DNA of 64,000 nucleotides from Leifsonia sp052114085 (GTDB lineage: Bacteria; Actinomycetota; Actinomycetes; Actinomycetales; Microbacteriaceae). Position 1 is the first letter of the stretch, and each line of letters starts with the position of its first letter. The translations under genes were made by a program, and so were the position numbers. Positions 26,248 to 35,657 of the stretch are shown here, one piece after another. The DNA is taken from contig NZ_JBFREB010000001.1 of NCBI RefSeq assembly GCF_052114085.1, positions 868,001 to 932,000 of the forward strand, written 5' to 3'. The notes beneath the pieces are model-generated. The model was given only the letters and a program-made list of their open reading frames with translations, searched no databases and was not told where the DNA came from.

Positions 26248-27110
26248 CCCGATTGGCTAAGAACAGATTTCGTCATATTTGGGTCGTGTTTACCCCGCTA
26301 CGCTGGGCCGCCCTGGCCTTCGTGTTGTTACTGGTGATTCTCGCTGTCTTCGCGCCGCTAATCATTGCGACAAACCCTGTCAATCAGGACATCGCGAATC
26401 GGCTCCTCGCTCCGGGTTCGCCGGGACACCTGCTCGGCACCGACGAGTACGGCCGCGACGTCCTGAGTCGGCTCGTGTATGGGGCGCGAGTGGAGCTCCT
26501 CGTCGCCTTCGGGGCGACCACGCTCGCGGCAATCTTCGGAACTCTCCTCGGGTTGTTGGGCGGATACTTTGGGGGGGTCTTCGAGTTCTTCACGATGCGT
26601 CTGACAACCGACGTACTGCTTGCGTTCCCTCCCGTCATCCTGGCTTTGCTCATCGTGACAATCTACGGACCAGGCGCTGTGACCTTGATTGCGGTGATGG
26701 GCATCTTGTTTGCACCGAAGTTCGCTCGCATCGTTTACGGGCAGACTCTAATCGTCAAGCGCCTGGAGTATGTGGACGCTGCTAAGGCTTTCGGTGCACG
26801 TACGCCCACAGCGCTGTTCCGAGTGGTTCTGCCGAACATCTCCGCACCGATTGTCGTGCAGTTCTCCCTTGTAATGGCAGCAGCAATTCTTCTTGAATCA
26901 GGACTTAGCTTTCTCGGATTGGGCATCATCCCGCCGGCTCCCTCGTGGGGCGGAATGGTTGCTTCAGGACAACGTTATATGGGCACCGACCCGTCGACGA
27001 TCCTGATTCCGAGCATCGTCGTCGTGCTGACAATTCTTTCGTTTGGCCTGCTTGCAGACGCCTTACGGGACCTGCTCGATCCTCGGGCGAGAAAGGCTAC
27101 TCATGGATGA
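26244..27110 (+). CDS. Dipeptide-type ABC transporter permease (DppC/OppC)
   Basis: The 288-residue membrane protein carries DppC marks: LLGTDEYGRDVLSRLVYGAR and the EAA loop region with ALFRVVLPNISAPIVVQ. It pairs with the preceding permease. The GTG start overlaps the upstream stop (GTGA), and its own end overlaps the ATPase gene by 8 bases. Confidence 0.93.
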   Translation: MTRLAKNRFRHIWVVFTPLRWAALAFVLLLVILAVFAPLIIATNPVNQDIANRLLAPGSPGHLLGTDEYGRDVLSRLVYGARVELLVAFGATTLAAIFGTLLGLLGGYFGGVFEFFTMRLTTDVLLAFPPVILALLIVTIYGPGAVTLIAVMGILFAPKFARIVYGQTLIVKRLEYVDAAKAFGARTPTALFRVVLPNISAPIVVQFSLVMAAAILLESGLSFLGLGIIPPAPSWGGMVASGQRYMGTDPSTILIPSIVVVLTILSFGLLADALRDLLDPRARKATHG

Positions 27111-28827
27111 GTCCATCATTGCTCCCCCCGTGCTGAGCATTCGGAATTTGTCAGTCGAATTTGGCGATGCCCACGACCGACGTCCTGTCACTTTCGGAGT
27201 GTCGTTCGACGTGCGCGCAGGTGAAACCGTAGCTCTCGTTGGAGAGTCGGGTTCCGGTAAATCTGTCACAGCGATGTCGGTACTGGGCCTTCTGCCAGAC
27301 AACGCTCGTAGCACTGGCGTCATCGAACTGTCAGGGGAAGATCTCGTCACAGCAACGCCTGCGCGACTCCGGCAGGTGCGCGGCTCGGACGTGGGAGTCG
27401 TTTTTCAGGAACCAATGACTGCGCTAAACCCGGTTTATACAATCGGCTCTCAGCTCCGCGAAGTGCTCGTGGCGGGACGTGGCCTCCCGCGGGAGCAAGC
27501 GGAAACTCGCGCGCTTGAGCTACTGAAGCTTGTCAAACTGCCAGACCCAGAGCGACGCCTCCACCAGTACCCGCACCAGTTGTCGGGCGGCCAAAGACAG
27601 CGAGCGATGATCGCCATGGCAATCTCGGGGGACCCTAGATTGTTAATCGCGGATGAACCGACCACCGCACTGGATGTGACAGCACAAGCGGAAATACTTG
27701 ACCTCTTGCTTGAGCTCCAGGGCCGCCTTGGTATGGCTTTACTGCTCATCACTCACGACATGGGCGTCGTCGCGGATGTTGCCACCCACGTGGTTGTGAT
27801 GCGACAGGGCCGCGTGGTGGAGGACGCTACTTGCGCCACACTTTTCGCCGATCCCAAGCACGAGTACACGCGCCAGCTTTTGGCTTCCGTCCCATTCCTG
27901 GGGAAGAGCCAGATCGTCCAACGACAGCCCACCTCTTCGACGTCTGCTATTGACACAAAGGCCAGCGACAACCGGGCTCGTCGCAGCGGCCGGCCGACTG
28001 CCAGCGCGGGTGACGCCGTGCTGGATATCCGTGACCTCGTGATTCGTTACCCTGGTCGCTTTGGTGAACGCGCATTTGTCGCCGTCGACCATGTTAATCT
28101 GCGGGTGGAGCGCGGCGACGTGGTGGGCCTTGTGGGTGAGTCGGGATCGGGCAAGACGACAATCGGCCGTGCCGCTCTTGGGCTTGCACCAATCACTTCG
28201 GGCAGTGTCCGCGTTGCCGGCATCGAGGTCGGGCAAGCCGGTGCACGTCAGCTCCGAGCCCTCCGACGTGAAGCTTCAATTGTCTTCCAGGACCCAGCCT
28301 CGTCGCTAAACCCTCGAAGCACAATCGGTACGAGCATCGCTGCACCGCTGCGGTGGAACAACATCGAACGAAACTCGAAGGCTCGACGCCGTCGCGCCGG
28401 CGAGTTGCTAGAACTCGTTCAGTTGCCTTCGGATTGGATCGACCGGTACCCGCACGAGCTCTCCGGAGGCCAACGCCAACGAGTGGGCATCGCCCGCGCG
28501 CTGGCGATGCAACCTAGCATCATGGTCGCCGATGAGCCCACATCGGCGCTTGACGTGTCGGTGCAGGCATCCGTGCTACGACTCCTCCTCGACCTTCAGT
28601 CCGAAATGGGGTTCTCATGCCTCTTTATTAGTCATGACCTTTCCGTCATCGAGCAGCTGGCAAATCGCGTGGTCGTACTGAATCGTGGACGCGTCGAAGA
28701 GGAGGGTAATACTCGCCAGATCCTTCATCATCCCCGAGTGGAATATACGAAGCGACTCATCCAGGCCGTGCCTGTACCTGACCCTGTTCTTCAAGCCGAC
28801 CGACGACTTATCAGGTTGACCGAATAG
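27103..28827 (+). CDS. Fused dipeptide-type ABC transporter ATPase (DppD-DppF)
   Basis: This 574-residue protein holds two ABC cassettes. The first has Walker A GESGSGKS, signature LSGGQRQR and Walker B LLIADEP; the second has GESGSGKT, LSGGQRQR and IMVADEP. The OppD/OppF-type extensions after each cassette are present (HEYTRQLLASVP; VEYTKRLIQAVP). Such fusions replace separate DppD and DppF genes. ATG 27103 is preferred, with GAAAGG 6 bases upstream and overlap with the permease stop. It completes the importer operon. Confidence 0.92.
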   Translation: MDESIIAPPVLSIRNLSVEFGDAHDRRPVTFGVSFDVRAGETVALVGESGSGKSVTAMSVLGLLPDNARSTGVIELSGEDLVTATPARLRQVRGSDVGVVFQEPMTALNPVYTIGSQLREVLVAGRGLPREQAETRALELLKLVKLPDPERRLHQYPHQLSGGQRQRAMIAMAISGDPRLLIADEPTTALDVTAQAEILDLLLELQGRLGMALLLITHDMGVVADVATHVVVMRQGRVVEDATCATLFADPKHEYTRQLLASVPFLGKSQIVQRQPTSSTSAIDTKASDNRARRSGRPTASAGDAVLDIRDLVIRYPGRFGERAFVAVDHVNLRVERGDVVGLVGESGSGKTTIGRAALGLAPITSGSVRVAGIEVGQAGARQLRALRREASIVFQDPASSLNPRSTIGTSIAAPLRWNNIERNSKARRRRAGELLELVQLPSDWIDRYPHELSGGQRQRVGIARALAMQPSIMVADEPTSALDVSVQASVLRLLLDLQSEMGFSCLFISHDLSVIEQLANRVVVLNRGRVEEEGNTRQILHHPRVEYTKRLIQAVPVPDPVLQADRRLIRLTE

Positions 28828-29092
28828 CTCTGGCGGCCCCGCCAAAGCGTCGACCACCAATCAAACTGTCCGCCGTCTCGTGCCCGCTTAGTCGTCGGCA
28901 TGATCGGTGCGACGAGGTCACCTATGCCGTGGGGGAGGAGCTGTCGGCTTCGTCAGCCGGATCCGCTCCCAGCGCCCTTCGAGGGCGGTCAGTGTGCCGT
29001 CTGGTGATCTCCTTATGCACGAGGCGGATGGTCGCGCCGGAAACCCAGCTCGTCAGGCAACTGACAGATTTGTATGACAATCAACGACGGTA

Positions 29093-29141
29093 TTGACACC
29101 GTTCCCAAAACCGCCGACGATGATTTTGACACCGTTCCCAA
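29093..29141. promoter_or_regulatory. Two LacI-type operators before the deglycase-kinase-hydantoinase unit
   Basis: Two identical TTGACACCGTTCCCAA copies lie at 29093-29108 and 29126-29141, 33 bp (three turns) apart. Both begin with the -35 consensus TTGACA. They match the sites at 21987 and 23499, linking this unit to the LacI regulator at 22275. Their presence shows that coding starts after 29141, not at ATG 29074. Confidence 0.75.
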
Positions 29142-29172
29142 AAGCACATACCGATTCCACGAAAGCGAGGCC

Positions 29173-30195
29173 ATGGTGGCCAGACCGATCCCAATTCCGT
29201 CCGACTTCGAAGAGGTTGTTCAGCACGCAATCGACCAAGATGACAAGGCCAGAGATGCCGTATCAGAAGCTGTCCGTCGTGGAATCGAGCGCGTATATCT
29301 GGTCGGGTGCGGCGGCTCGCACTTTGGCACCTATCCGGCGTTCGACCTGCTCGATCGTTATGCCGAAGGGATCGCGGTTCAGCGCATCACTAGCGCTGAG
29401 CTGACGAGCCGCAATCCGACAGGCCTGGACGCCCGCGCTCTGGTGATCGTTGCGTCGCATTCGGGTAACACACCTGAAACGGTCGCCGCCGCCGAATTCG
29501 CTAAGTCCAAAGGGGCGCTCATTGCGGCCATCTCCCGGACGGGCGACAACGGCCTGTCACGCATTGGCGATGCGCATTTCGACTATCCCGAGACAATCAC
29601 AGCTACCGAGCCCAAGCTCGTACACAACCTTCAACTTGCCGTTGCCCTGTTGGATGCATTCGGCGCACCCGACAAGAGCCGAGAGTTGCGAGAGGGCATA
29701 CCGGCCCTTCCAGCCGCGCTTCGCGCTGGAAAAGATGAGATTGCAGATACGGCTGAGCACATCGCCGACCTGCTCGAGGATTCTCCGCTCAGCTACGTCG
29801 TCGGCGGTGGCCCGGCTTACGGCATCGCCAAGATGACCTCCTGGTGCTATTTCCAGGAAATGGAATGGATGCATTCGGCCGCTATCAACGCCGGAGATTT
29901 CTTCCACGGCCCGTTCGAAATGGTCACCGGGTCGACCCCGCTAATTGCCCTCGTCGCCGAAGACGCAAGCCGACCGCTGGGAGAGCGGGTGGTGCGGTTC
30001 GGGGAGCGTTACACCAAGTCGTTCGCAGTCGTCGACACCGCGGCGCTGACAGCACCTGGCATCACCACGAAGAGCCGGCCAGACCTCAGCCCAATCATCT
30101 TGATGTCCGCGAACCGACGTATTCTCGACCACGTTGCTGCCCGGCGCGGTCACGACATGTCGGCACGTCGGTACATGTGGCAGGTCGAGTACTGA
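29173..30195 (+). CDS. SIS-domain fructosamine-6-phosphate deglycase (FrlB/FraB-like), second copy
   Basis: The 340-residue protein has SIS signatures (YLVGCGGSHFGTYPAF; VIVASHSGNTPETVAA) and the FraB-like pair Glu229 (QEMEW) and His245 (FFHGPFEM) 16 residues apart, as in the first copy at 17389. It should cleave a 6-phosphorylated sugar-amino acid. Similarity to the first copy is distant by eye, so they are not a recent duplication and may differ in substrate. The ATG at 29173 follows GAGG by 2 bases and GTG 29176 follows it by 5, so either may be used; an ATG at 29074 is excluded because the operators would then be coding. It heads the unit with the kinase and hydantoinase genes. Confidence 0.82.
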   Translation: MVARPIPIPSDFEEVVQHAIDQDDKARDAVSEAVRRGIERVYLVGCGGSHFGTYPAFDLLDRYAEGIAVQRITSAELTSRNPTGLDARALVIVASHSGNTPETVAAAEFAKSKGALIAAISRTGDNGLSRIGDAHFDYPETITATEPKLVHNLQLAVALLDAFGAPDKSRELREGIPALPAALRAGKDEIADTAEHIADLLEDSPLSYVVGGGPAYGIAKMTSWCYFQEMEWMHSAAINAGDFFHGPFEMVTGSTPLIALVAEDASRPLGERVVRFGERYTKSFAVVDTAALTAPGITTKSRPDLSPIILMSANRRILDHVAARRGHDMSARRYMWQVEY

Positions 30196-31058
30196 TGAAG
30201 CTCTTGGGAATCGGCGACAACGTAGTCGACCGGTACCGCGACCTCGGGCTTATGTATCCGGGAGGCAACGCTGTAAATGTGGCCGTCTTTGCATCACGAT
30301 TGGGCGCCAGCTCAGCGTATATGGGCCAGGTCGGAGGCGACGATGCTGGCGACCATCTGCTCCGCAGTCTCATCGCAGAGCATGTCAGCGTTGACGCTTG
30401 CTGGCGTGTGACCGAGCCCAACGCGTACGCGGACGTGGCGATCGCAGGAACGGACCGCGTCTTCCTTGGTTCGAATCGTTCCGCGGCGCTCTATGTGCCC
30501 TCTCGCGAGCAGCTCGAAGTGTCGCGGACATTTGATGTTGTTCACAGTGGGTATGCCGGCCCTATCTTGCCTTACGTCGAGCATCTTGCCAGCCTGACGC
30601 GGGTCTCGTTCGACTTTGGGAGCCGTTACGACGTCAAAGAAGCCTTGGAGGCGGCGCCCTACTTGTACTTGGCCGCCTTTTCGGCGAGCCACCTCAGCCA
30701 TGACGAAGCGGCCACGCTCGTTCGCGATGCCATTGCAGCCGGGGCGCAATACGCGCTAGCCACTCGTGGTGAGGCCGGCGCGTTTCTTGCAACGCCGCGT
30801 GAAGTGTTGTTCCAATCCGCCGATCGAATCGCTGTACTCGACACCCTCGGAGCAGGTGACGCGTATATCGCATGCGTTCTAGTCGGCTTGCTTAGCAGCC
30901 GGGACCCGCGACTTGTGCTGGCGTCCGCCGCAAGCCTCGCTGCGCAGGTCTGCCTAGGGCACGGCGCGTTTGGACATCCATACCCTTTTGATCCCTCATC
31001 AAATCCCGCGGACTATTCTCACCGCCCCGCACCACAGAAGAAAGCGATCAACAAATGA
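30195..31058 (+). CDS. PfkB-family sugar kinase (FrlD-like), second copy
   Basis: The 287-residue protein starts MKLLGIGDNVVDRY and has the GGNAVNVAVFA glycine motif and the DTLGAGDAYIA catalytic motif of PfkB kinases. The length and N-terminus resemble fructoselysine 6-kinases (FrlD). It would phosphorylate the imported sugar-amine before the deglycase cuts it. The ATG shares one base with the deglycase stop (TGATG) and its stop overlaps the next gene (ATGA), so the four genes are translationally coupled. Confidence 0.86.
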   Translation: MKLLGIGDNVVDRYRDLGLMYPGGNAVNVAVFASRLGASSAYMGQVGGDDAGDHLLRSLIAEHVSVDACWRVTEPNAYADVAIAGTDRVFLGSNRSAALYVPSREQLEVSRTFDVVHSGYAGPILPYVEHLASLTRVSFDFGSRYDVKEALEAAPYLYLAAFSASHLSHDEAATLVRDAIAAGAQYALATRGEAGAFLATPREVLFQSADRIAVLDTLGAGDAYIACVLVGLLSSRDPRLVLASAASLAAQVCLGHGAFGHPYPFDPSSNPADYSHRPAPQKKAINK

Positions 31059-33118
31059 GCCTGCGTATCGGAGTAGACACCGGTGGGACCTTCACCGATG
31101 TTTGTGCGTTCGATGATGAGACTGGGCTGTTGCATGTCCGCAAGGTCTCAAGCACGCCCGATGACCCAGGGCGCGCGATAGTTCAGGGTGTTGAAGAGAT
31201 CCTGGACCAAATTGGGCAGCGAGCAATCAGCGAAATCTCGTATTTTGCTCACGGCACGACTGTAGGCACGAACGCGCTCCTTACCGGTGGCGGTGTCGAG
31301 ACGGGAGTGATCACCACGAAGGGGTTCCGGGACTTGCTGGAACTCGGCCGCGGGCGCCGACCCGACATGTATAACCCTCAGGCTGACAAGGCGGCTCCGC
31401 TCGCTCCTCGCCATTCACGAATGGAGGTGAATGAGCGCGTTCGTCACAACGGGGAGGTAGAGACGGCGCTCGACGAAGCACAGGTCCGCGTCGCGGTTCG
31501 GAAACTGCGAGAGCAACAAGTCAAAGCCATCGCTGTGTGTTTGCTATACAGCTACATTCATCCCGACCACGAGCGGCGGGTTCGAGAAATCATCAGAGAG
31601 GAATACCCCGAGGTTTACGTATCGCTTTCTAGCGAAGTGCTACCGGAGTTTCGCGAATACGAGCGGCTCTCCACGGTCGTTGTGAACTCCTATGTCGGGC
31701 CAGTCGTATTCCGGTACCTGGCTCGGTTGCGCGAGACGCTCGCATCCAAGGGCCTGGAGGCCGTACCGCATGTCACGCAGAGCAACGGTGGCATCATCCC
31801 CTTTGTGACGGCCGAAGCTATGGCAGTTCGACTCGTCCTTTCCGGCCCCAGCACCGGGGTGGTCGGAGCAGCGCAGCTTTGCAACGCTGCAGGTTTCCCC
31901 AACATCATTACTTTTGATATGGGGGGCACATCATCTGACATCTCGCTGGTGCAGAACGGCAAGCCGAAAGTCACCAGCGGCATGGAACTTGACGGGCGGC
32001 CAATCCGGTCCCCAATGCTTGACATTCACACCGTCGGTGCAGGCGGGGGATCGCTCGGGTGGATCGACAGTGGTGGCCACCTGAAAGTCGGCCCGCAGAG
32101 CGCCGGCGCCTTCCCCGGCCCTGCGTGTTACGGCCACGGCACCGAGGCGGCCGTAACGGACGCAAACGTTGTTCTCCAAATGCTCAATCCGGAGTATCTC
32201 CTCAATGGTCAGATGAAAATTGATCGCGCGCTCTCCGTCAAAGCCGTAGAGCAGCTGGCTGGGCCGCTCGGACTCGATGTGGAAGAAACGGCGCTCGGGA
32301 TTCTCCGGGTCGTAACGGCAAATATGGCCCGAGCAATCCGGGTGGTTTCAGTTCAGCGCGGTTACGACCCCAGGGACTATGCCCTCGTACCTTTCGGAGG
32401 CGCGGGACCACTACATGCGTCGCGCCTGGCGCGTGAACTCGGTATGACGCAAATTGTCGTACCTGAAACGCCTGGCGCACAGTCGGCCATGGGTCTGCTG
32501 ATGACGGACATCCAGACGGACTTTATGCGCACACACCGAGTGGACGTAACCGACGAGAACGCAGGAGCATTGGCCGCTACCTTCGACGGGCTGGCTTCTC
32601 AGGCCGATGAGTGGTTTGACTTGGAAGAAGTGCCCACCGAAGGACGCACTATCGTTCGTCGAGTAGACATGCGCTACCGAGGTCAGAATTTCGAACTGGC
32701 AGTGGACCTACGCGATGACCTTAACCTCGTTCTTGAAGGCACCGGAGAGCTCACTGAGTTGTTCCATGAGGCTCACGAACGCGTATACGGCTACAGGTCT
32801 CCCGAGGCGACAGTCGAAGCTATCACTTTCAGAGTTGAGGCTCACGGCCAGACCCCACGGGTGGAACTGCATACTTCGCCCGATGGTGGAAGCGACCCGA
32901 CACACGCCCTTATTGGGACTCGCGACACTTACTTCGATCCTGCGGTCGGGTTCGAGCCGGTACCTGTGTACGACCGCTCGCTACTCGTGCCGGGCAACAA
33001 GATCGTAGGTCCGGCCATCGTCGAGCAGATGGACACCACTACTGTCTTGCTTCCGGGCGATGAATTATCCGTCGATGTGTACCGCAATCTCGTAATTCAG
33101 ATCGGAGCCTTCCAGTGA
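31055..33118 (+). CDS. Hydantoinase/oxoprolinase subunit A (HyuA)
   Basis: The 687-residue protein has the N-terminal ATP-binding motif RIGVDTGGTFTDV, the central MGGTSSDISL phosphate loop (near residue 290) and the HyuA length. HyuA with HyuB forms ATP-dependent N-methylhydantoinase, 5-oxoprolinase or acetone carboxylase-like enzymes. With a deglycase and kinase upstream, hydrolysis of a 5-oxoproline (pyroglutamate) or other lactam released from a glutamine- or glutamate-type Amadori compound is attractive but inferred. It overlaps both neighbours by 4 bases. Confidence 0.9.
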   Translation: MSLRIGVDTGGTFTDVCAFDDETGLLHVRKVSSTPDDPGRAIVQGVEEILDQIGQRAISEISYFAHGTTVGTNALLTGGGVETGVITTKGFRDLLELGRGRRPDMYNPQADKAAPLAPRHSRMEVNERVRHNGEVETALDEAQVRVAVRKLREQQVKAIAVCLLYSYIHPDHERRVREIIREEYPEVYVSLSSEVLPEFREYERLSTVVVNSYVGPVVFRYLARLRETLASKGLEAVPHVTQSNGGIIPFVTAEAMAVRLVLSGPSTGVVGAAQLCNAAGFPNIITFDMGGTSSDISLVQNGKPKVTSGMELDGRPIRSPMLDIHTVGAGGGSLGWIDSGGHLKVGPQSAGAFPGPACYGHGTEAAVTDANVVLQMLNPEYLLNGQMKIDRALSVKAVEQLAGPLGLDVEETALGILRVVTANMARAIRVVSVQRGYDPRDYALVPFGGAGPLHASRLARELGMTQIVVPETPGAQSAMGLLMTDIQTDFMRTHRVDVTDENAGALAATFDGLASQADEWFDLEEVPTEGRTIVRRVDMRYRGQNFELAVDLRDDLNLVLEGTGELTELFHEAHERVYGYRSPEATVEAITFRVEAHGQTPRVELHTSPDGGSDPTHALIGTRDTYFDPAVGFEPVPVYDRSLLVPGNKIVGPAIVEQMDTTTVLLPGDELSVDVYRNLVIQIGAFQ

Positions 33119-34782
33119 CCACGACAGCAACTCTCCGCCCCACCCTCGATCCGGTCCTGGTTGAGGTTATCGGTTCTGCTCTCGCAACGATCGTCGAAGA
33201 GATGAGCGAAACCCTAATCAAAGCCGCATTTTCGCCGAACATTAAGGAGCGCCGCGACTGCACAGCGAGCCTCTTCGATGCCCGGGGGCAGGCACTCGCG
33301 CAGGACGAGGGCGGCTCGCCACTGCACCTTGGCTCGCTGATGGGAATCGTGGACGCTATTCGCTCCCGCTACACCGAGGACCAGATACGACCGGGCGACA
33401 TCTTTATCGGCAATGATCCTTACACCGGCGGAGGATCGCACCTGCCGGACATCGTGCTGGCGTCGCCAGTCTTCGTAGACGACGAGATCAGCGCATGGGC
33501 CGCAACGCTCGCCCACCATGCAGATTTTGGTGACCGTGGACACGCCCACATCTACCAGGAGGCGATCCGAATCCCTCCCGTCCGCCTCGTTAGGGAAGGC
33601 GTGCGCCAGGAGGACCTGCTTCAGTTGATCCTCTTGAACTGCCAGATTCCTGATGAGCGGCTTGCAGACCTTCGCGCCCAGGAAGCTGCGCTGCGAGTCG
33701 CCACTGCGCGGTACCTGGAGCTCACCGAACGATACGGCGCGGAAGTCCTGGCTGAGGTGTCAAAGGAACTGCTCGACTATACCGAGCGGCGGACCCGTGC
33801 CGCGATCGCCGAACTCCCAGACGGTGAGTACACGTTCGAGGATTACTTCGACTGCCCAGAGCTGGATGACGAGTTGCTTCTAAAAGTGCGCATCGTGGTA
33901 GCCGGAGATGAAATAACCTTCGATTTCAGGGACAACCCTCCGCAGGTGCGTGCAAGCGTTAACGTCGTTTGGACGGGCCTCTACGCGTCGGTTTACTACA
34001 CGCTGAAGACACTGATCGACCCCGATATCGCTCCCAACGCCGGCCTCTACCGGCCGGTGCATATCAAGGCAGATCTCGGAAGCATTCTCAACTGCCAGGA
34101 ACCTGCCGCGGTCAACGGCCGAAGCGAGACAAGCCAGCGCATCGTCGACCTTATCCAGGGGGCCCTCGCGGAGGCCATTCCAACTCGGGTGACTGCCGCC
34201 TCCAACGGGGCCAACACCGGCGTCCATTTCTCCGGCTACGACGCCGAGCGCGACCGGAACTTCGTCTATGTAGAGACCATGGGTGGCGGCAGCGGCGCGC
34301 GCTACAACAAGGACGGCTTGGACGGTGTGCAGGTGCACATGACGAATACGTCCAATCTCCCAGTTGAAAGTCTCGAGTCCGAGTACCCGCTATTCGTCGA
34401 GGCGTACGAACTCATGGACGACTCTGGCGGCGTCGGCAAGTTCCGCGGGGGCCAGGGTATCCGTCGACGCATCCGCACAGAGGCTAACGACATCCACTTT
34501 TGGGTGGACACAAGTCGCCTGAAATCGCAGCCGTGGGGGTTGTTCGGCGGTGGTCCCGGAAGGTCGGCCCGGTACGTCCTGAGTGAAGACGCAACACCCG
34601 TGGATCACGGCTACACCATGCTGAAGGCCGGACAGACGGCGTCGATCGAAACCGCGGGGGCCGGCGGTTATGGACCCCCGAGCGAGCGGCCTGCATCTGA
34701 GGTAGCACAGGATCTCGAGGACGGTCGCATCAGCGAGGAAACCGCGAACAAGCTTTACCCGACGCAATCCCAGCGCCAGTGA
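33115..34782 (+). CDS. Hydantoinase/oxoprolinase subunit B (HyuB)
   Basis: This 555-residue protein has the HyuB hallmarks: FSPNIKERRDCTASLFD, NDPYTGGGSHLPDIVL and, near the C-terminus, GGGPGRSARY. It works with the upstream HyuA subunit. GTG 33115 overlaps the HyuA stop (GTGA). It is the last gene of module B; a TGTCTGACA word lies 20 bp after its stop. Confidence 0.92.
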   Translation: MTTTATLRPTLDPVLVEVIGSALATIVEEMSETLIKAAFSPNIKERRDCTASLFDARGQALAQDEGGSPLHLGSLMGIVDAIRSRYTEDQIRPGDIFIGNDPYTGGGSHLPDIVLASPVFVDDEISAWAATLAHHADFGDRGHAHIYQEAIRIPPVRLVREGVRQEDLLQLILLNCQIPDERLADLRAQEAALRVATARYLELTERYGAEVLAEVSKELLDYTERRTRAAIAELPDGEYTFEDYFDCPELDDELLLKVRIVVAGDEITFDFRDNPPQVRASVNVVWTGLYASVYYTLKTLIDPDIAPNAGLYRPVHIKADLGSILNCQEPAAVNGRSETSQRIVDLIQGALAEAIPTRVTAASNGANTGVHFSGYDAERDRNFVYVETMGGGSGARYNKDGLDGVQVHMTNTSNLPVESLESEYPLFVEAYELMDDSGGVGKFRGGQGIRRRIRTEANDIHFWVDTSRLKSQPWGLFGGGPGRSARYVLSEDATPVDHGYTMLKAGQTASIETAGAGGYGPPSERPASEVAQDLEDGRISEETANKLYPTQSQRQ

Positions 34783-35190
34783 ACCTGACGAGGACTCGGG
34801 AATGTCTGACAGCGAGCCGTCTGCTACTCACGAGGTAGGTCGGGCAAATGGTGCGGCACGGGATGTCGATCTCGAAAGTTCATACGCGTCTTCTCGAGAG
34901 CGGGTCAGAGAAGATGAGTGCGAACTGGGAATGCTGCCAAGCAATATCGTCCTATCCGTGAACTAGGAAGAGCGGACTCCGCATCAGCCAGCCGGCCCGG
35001 GTCGGCATATATCGGCTGCCACGGTGCTACCGCAGGCCTCAGTACGCTGGGCCTCATAGCCTGGTAGAGACGTTCAGTACGCAGAGGGCATGCACCTGCT
35101 GTGGTGCAAATCGAAGGAAGAGGCTTGTTGTTTCGGCTAGGGGATTCTGCAATCCATGGTCGCCGCAGAGCGAGGCTCGGTTAGAGCGCT
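34783..35190. other. Intergenic region with an isolated TGTCTGACA word
   Basis: No gene is supported in this 408-bp gap. A perfect TGTCTGACA palindrome at 34803-34811 matches the module A operators although no module A gene follows. It may be a relic of a rearranged promoter or a chance match. No clear terminator is visible. Confidence 0.45.
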
Positions 35191-35478
35191 CTAGTCTTGA
35201 GGCAATTCAGTCCAGGCGTCGCGGAGCGCGCGCTCCAACTCTTCTTTCATGTCAATGAGATGCGCCAAGAGATATTGCTCTTTTTCGGAGAGGCCGCCCT
35301 GATTCTTCATGCGGCGATGGAGGTCATCTATTTTGCTTTGAAGAAGTTGGACGGTGACGTTCGCCGCCTCGTCGTATCCGTCCGCATACGGCTGCTGGAG
35401 CGCCCGGCGAGCGCCTTCCTTGGCCGTTGCGGTCAGCTCGTATCTCAGGCGTTTCATCAGCCTGTCGTTGCTCGACAT
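35191..35478 (-). CDS. Small hypothetical coiled-coil protein
   Basis: A 95-residue, highly charged and probably wholly helical protein (long segment from VQLLQSKIDDLHRRM to the end). ATG 35478 is chosen because AAAGGA lies 6-11 bases upstream. I do not recognise a family. It lies downstream of the ADP-ribosylglycohydrolase gene on the same strand, 180 bp away, so it may be an accessory of that system or independent. Confidence 0.55.
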   Translation of the reverse strand: MSSNDRLMKRLRYELTATAKEGARRALQQPYADGYDEAANVTVQLLQSKIDDLHRRMKNQGGLSEKEQYLLAHLIDMKEELERALRDAWTELPQD

Positions 35479-35657
35479 TGTGTTCCTTTGAATTGAGGAC
35501 CGTTGATCAGGGGCGTAGCGCTGCGACAACTTGGAAGATGCAGCTAGCGGCGGAGGTGTGAGTGTCTCCTCAACAGGTGAAGGCAGGCGTTAGGGCATCA
35601 CTCCCACCGTGTCCCTCGCTCGCGACCTCTTGGTCAGCAAAATAGGTCGGGGTCGGG

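Noticed and set aside
29074..29172. In-frame ATG 29074 as start of the second SIS deglycase
   Set aside because: It would make two exact LacI operators (29093, 29126) part of the coding sequence and adds a non-homologous extension.
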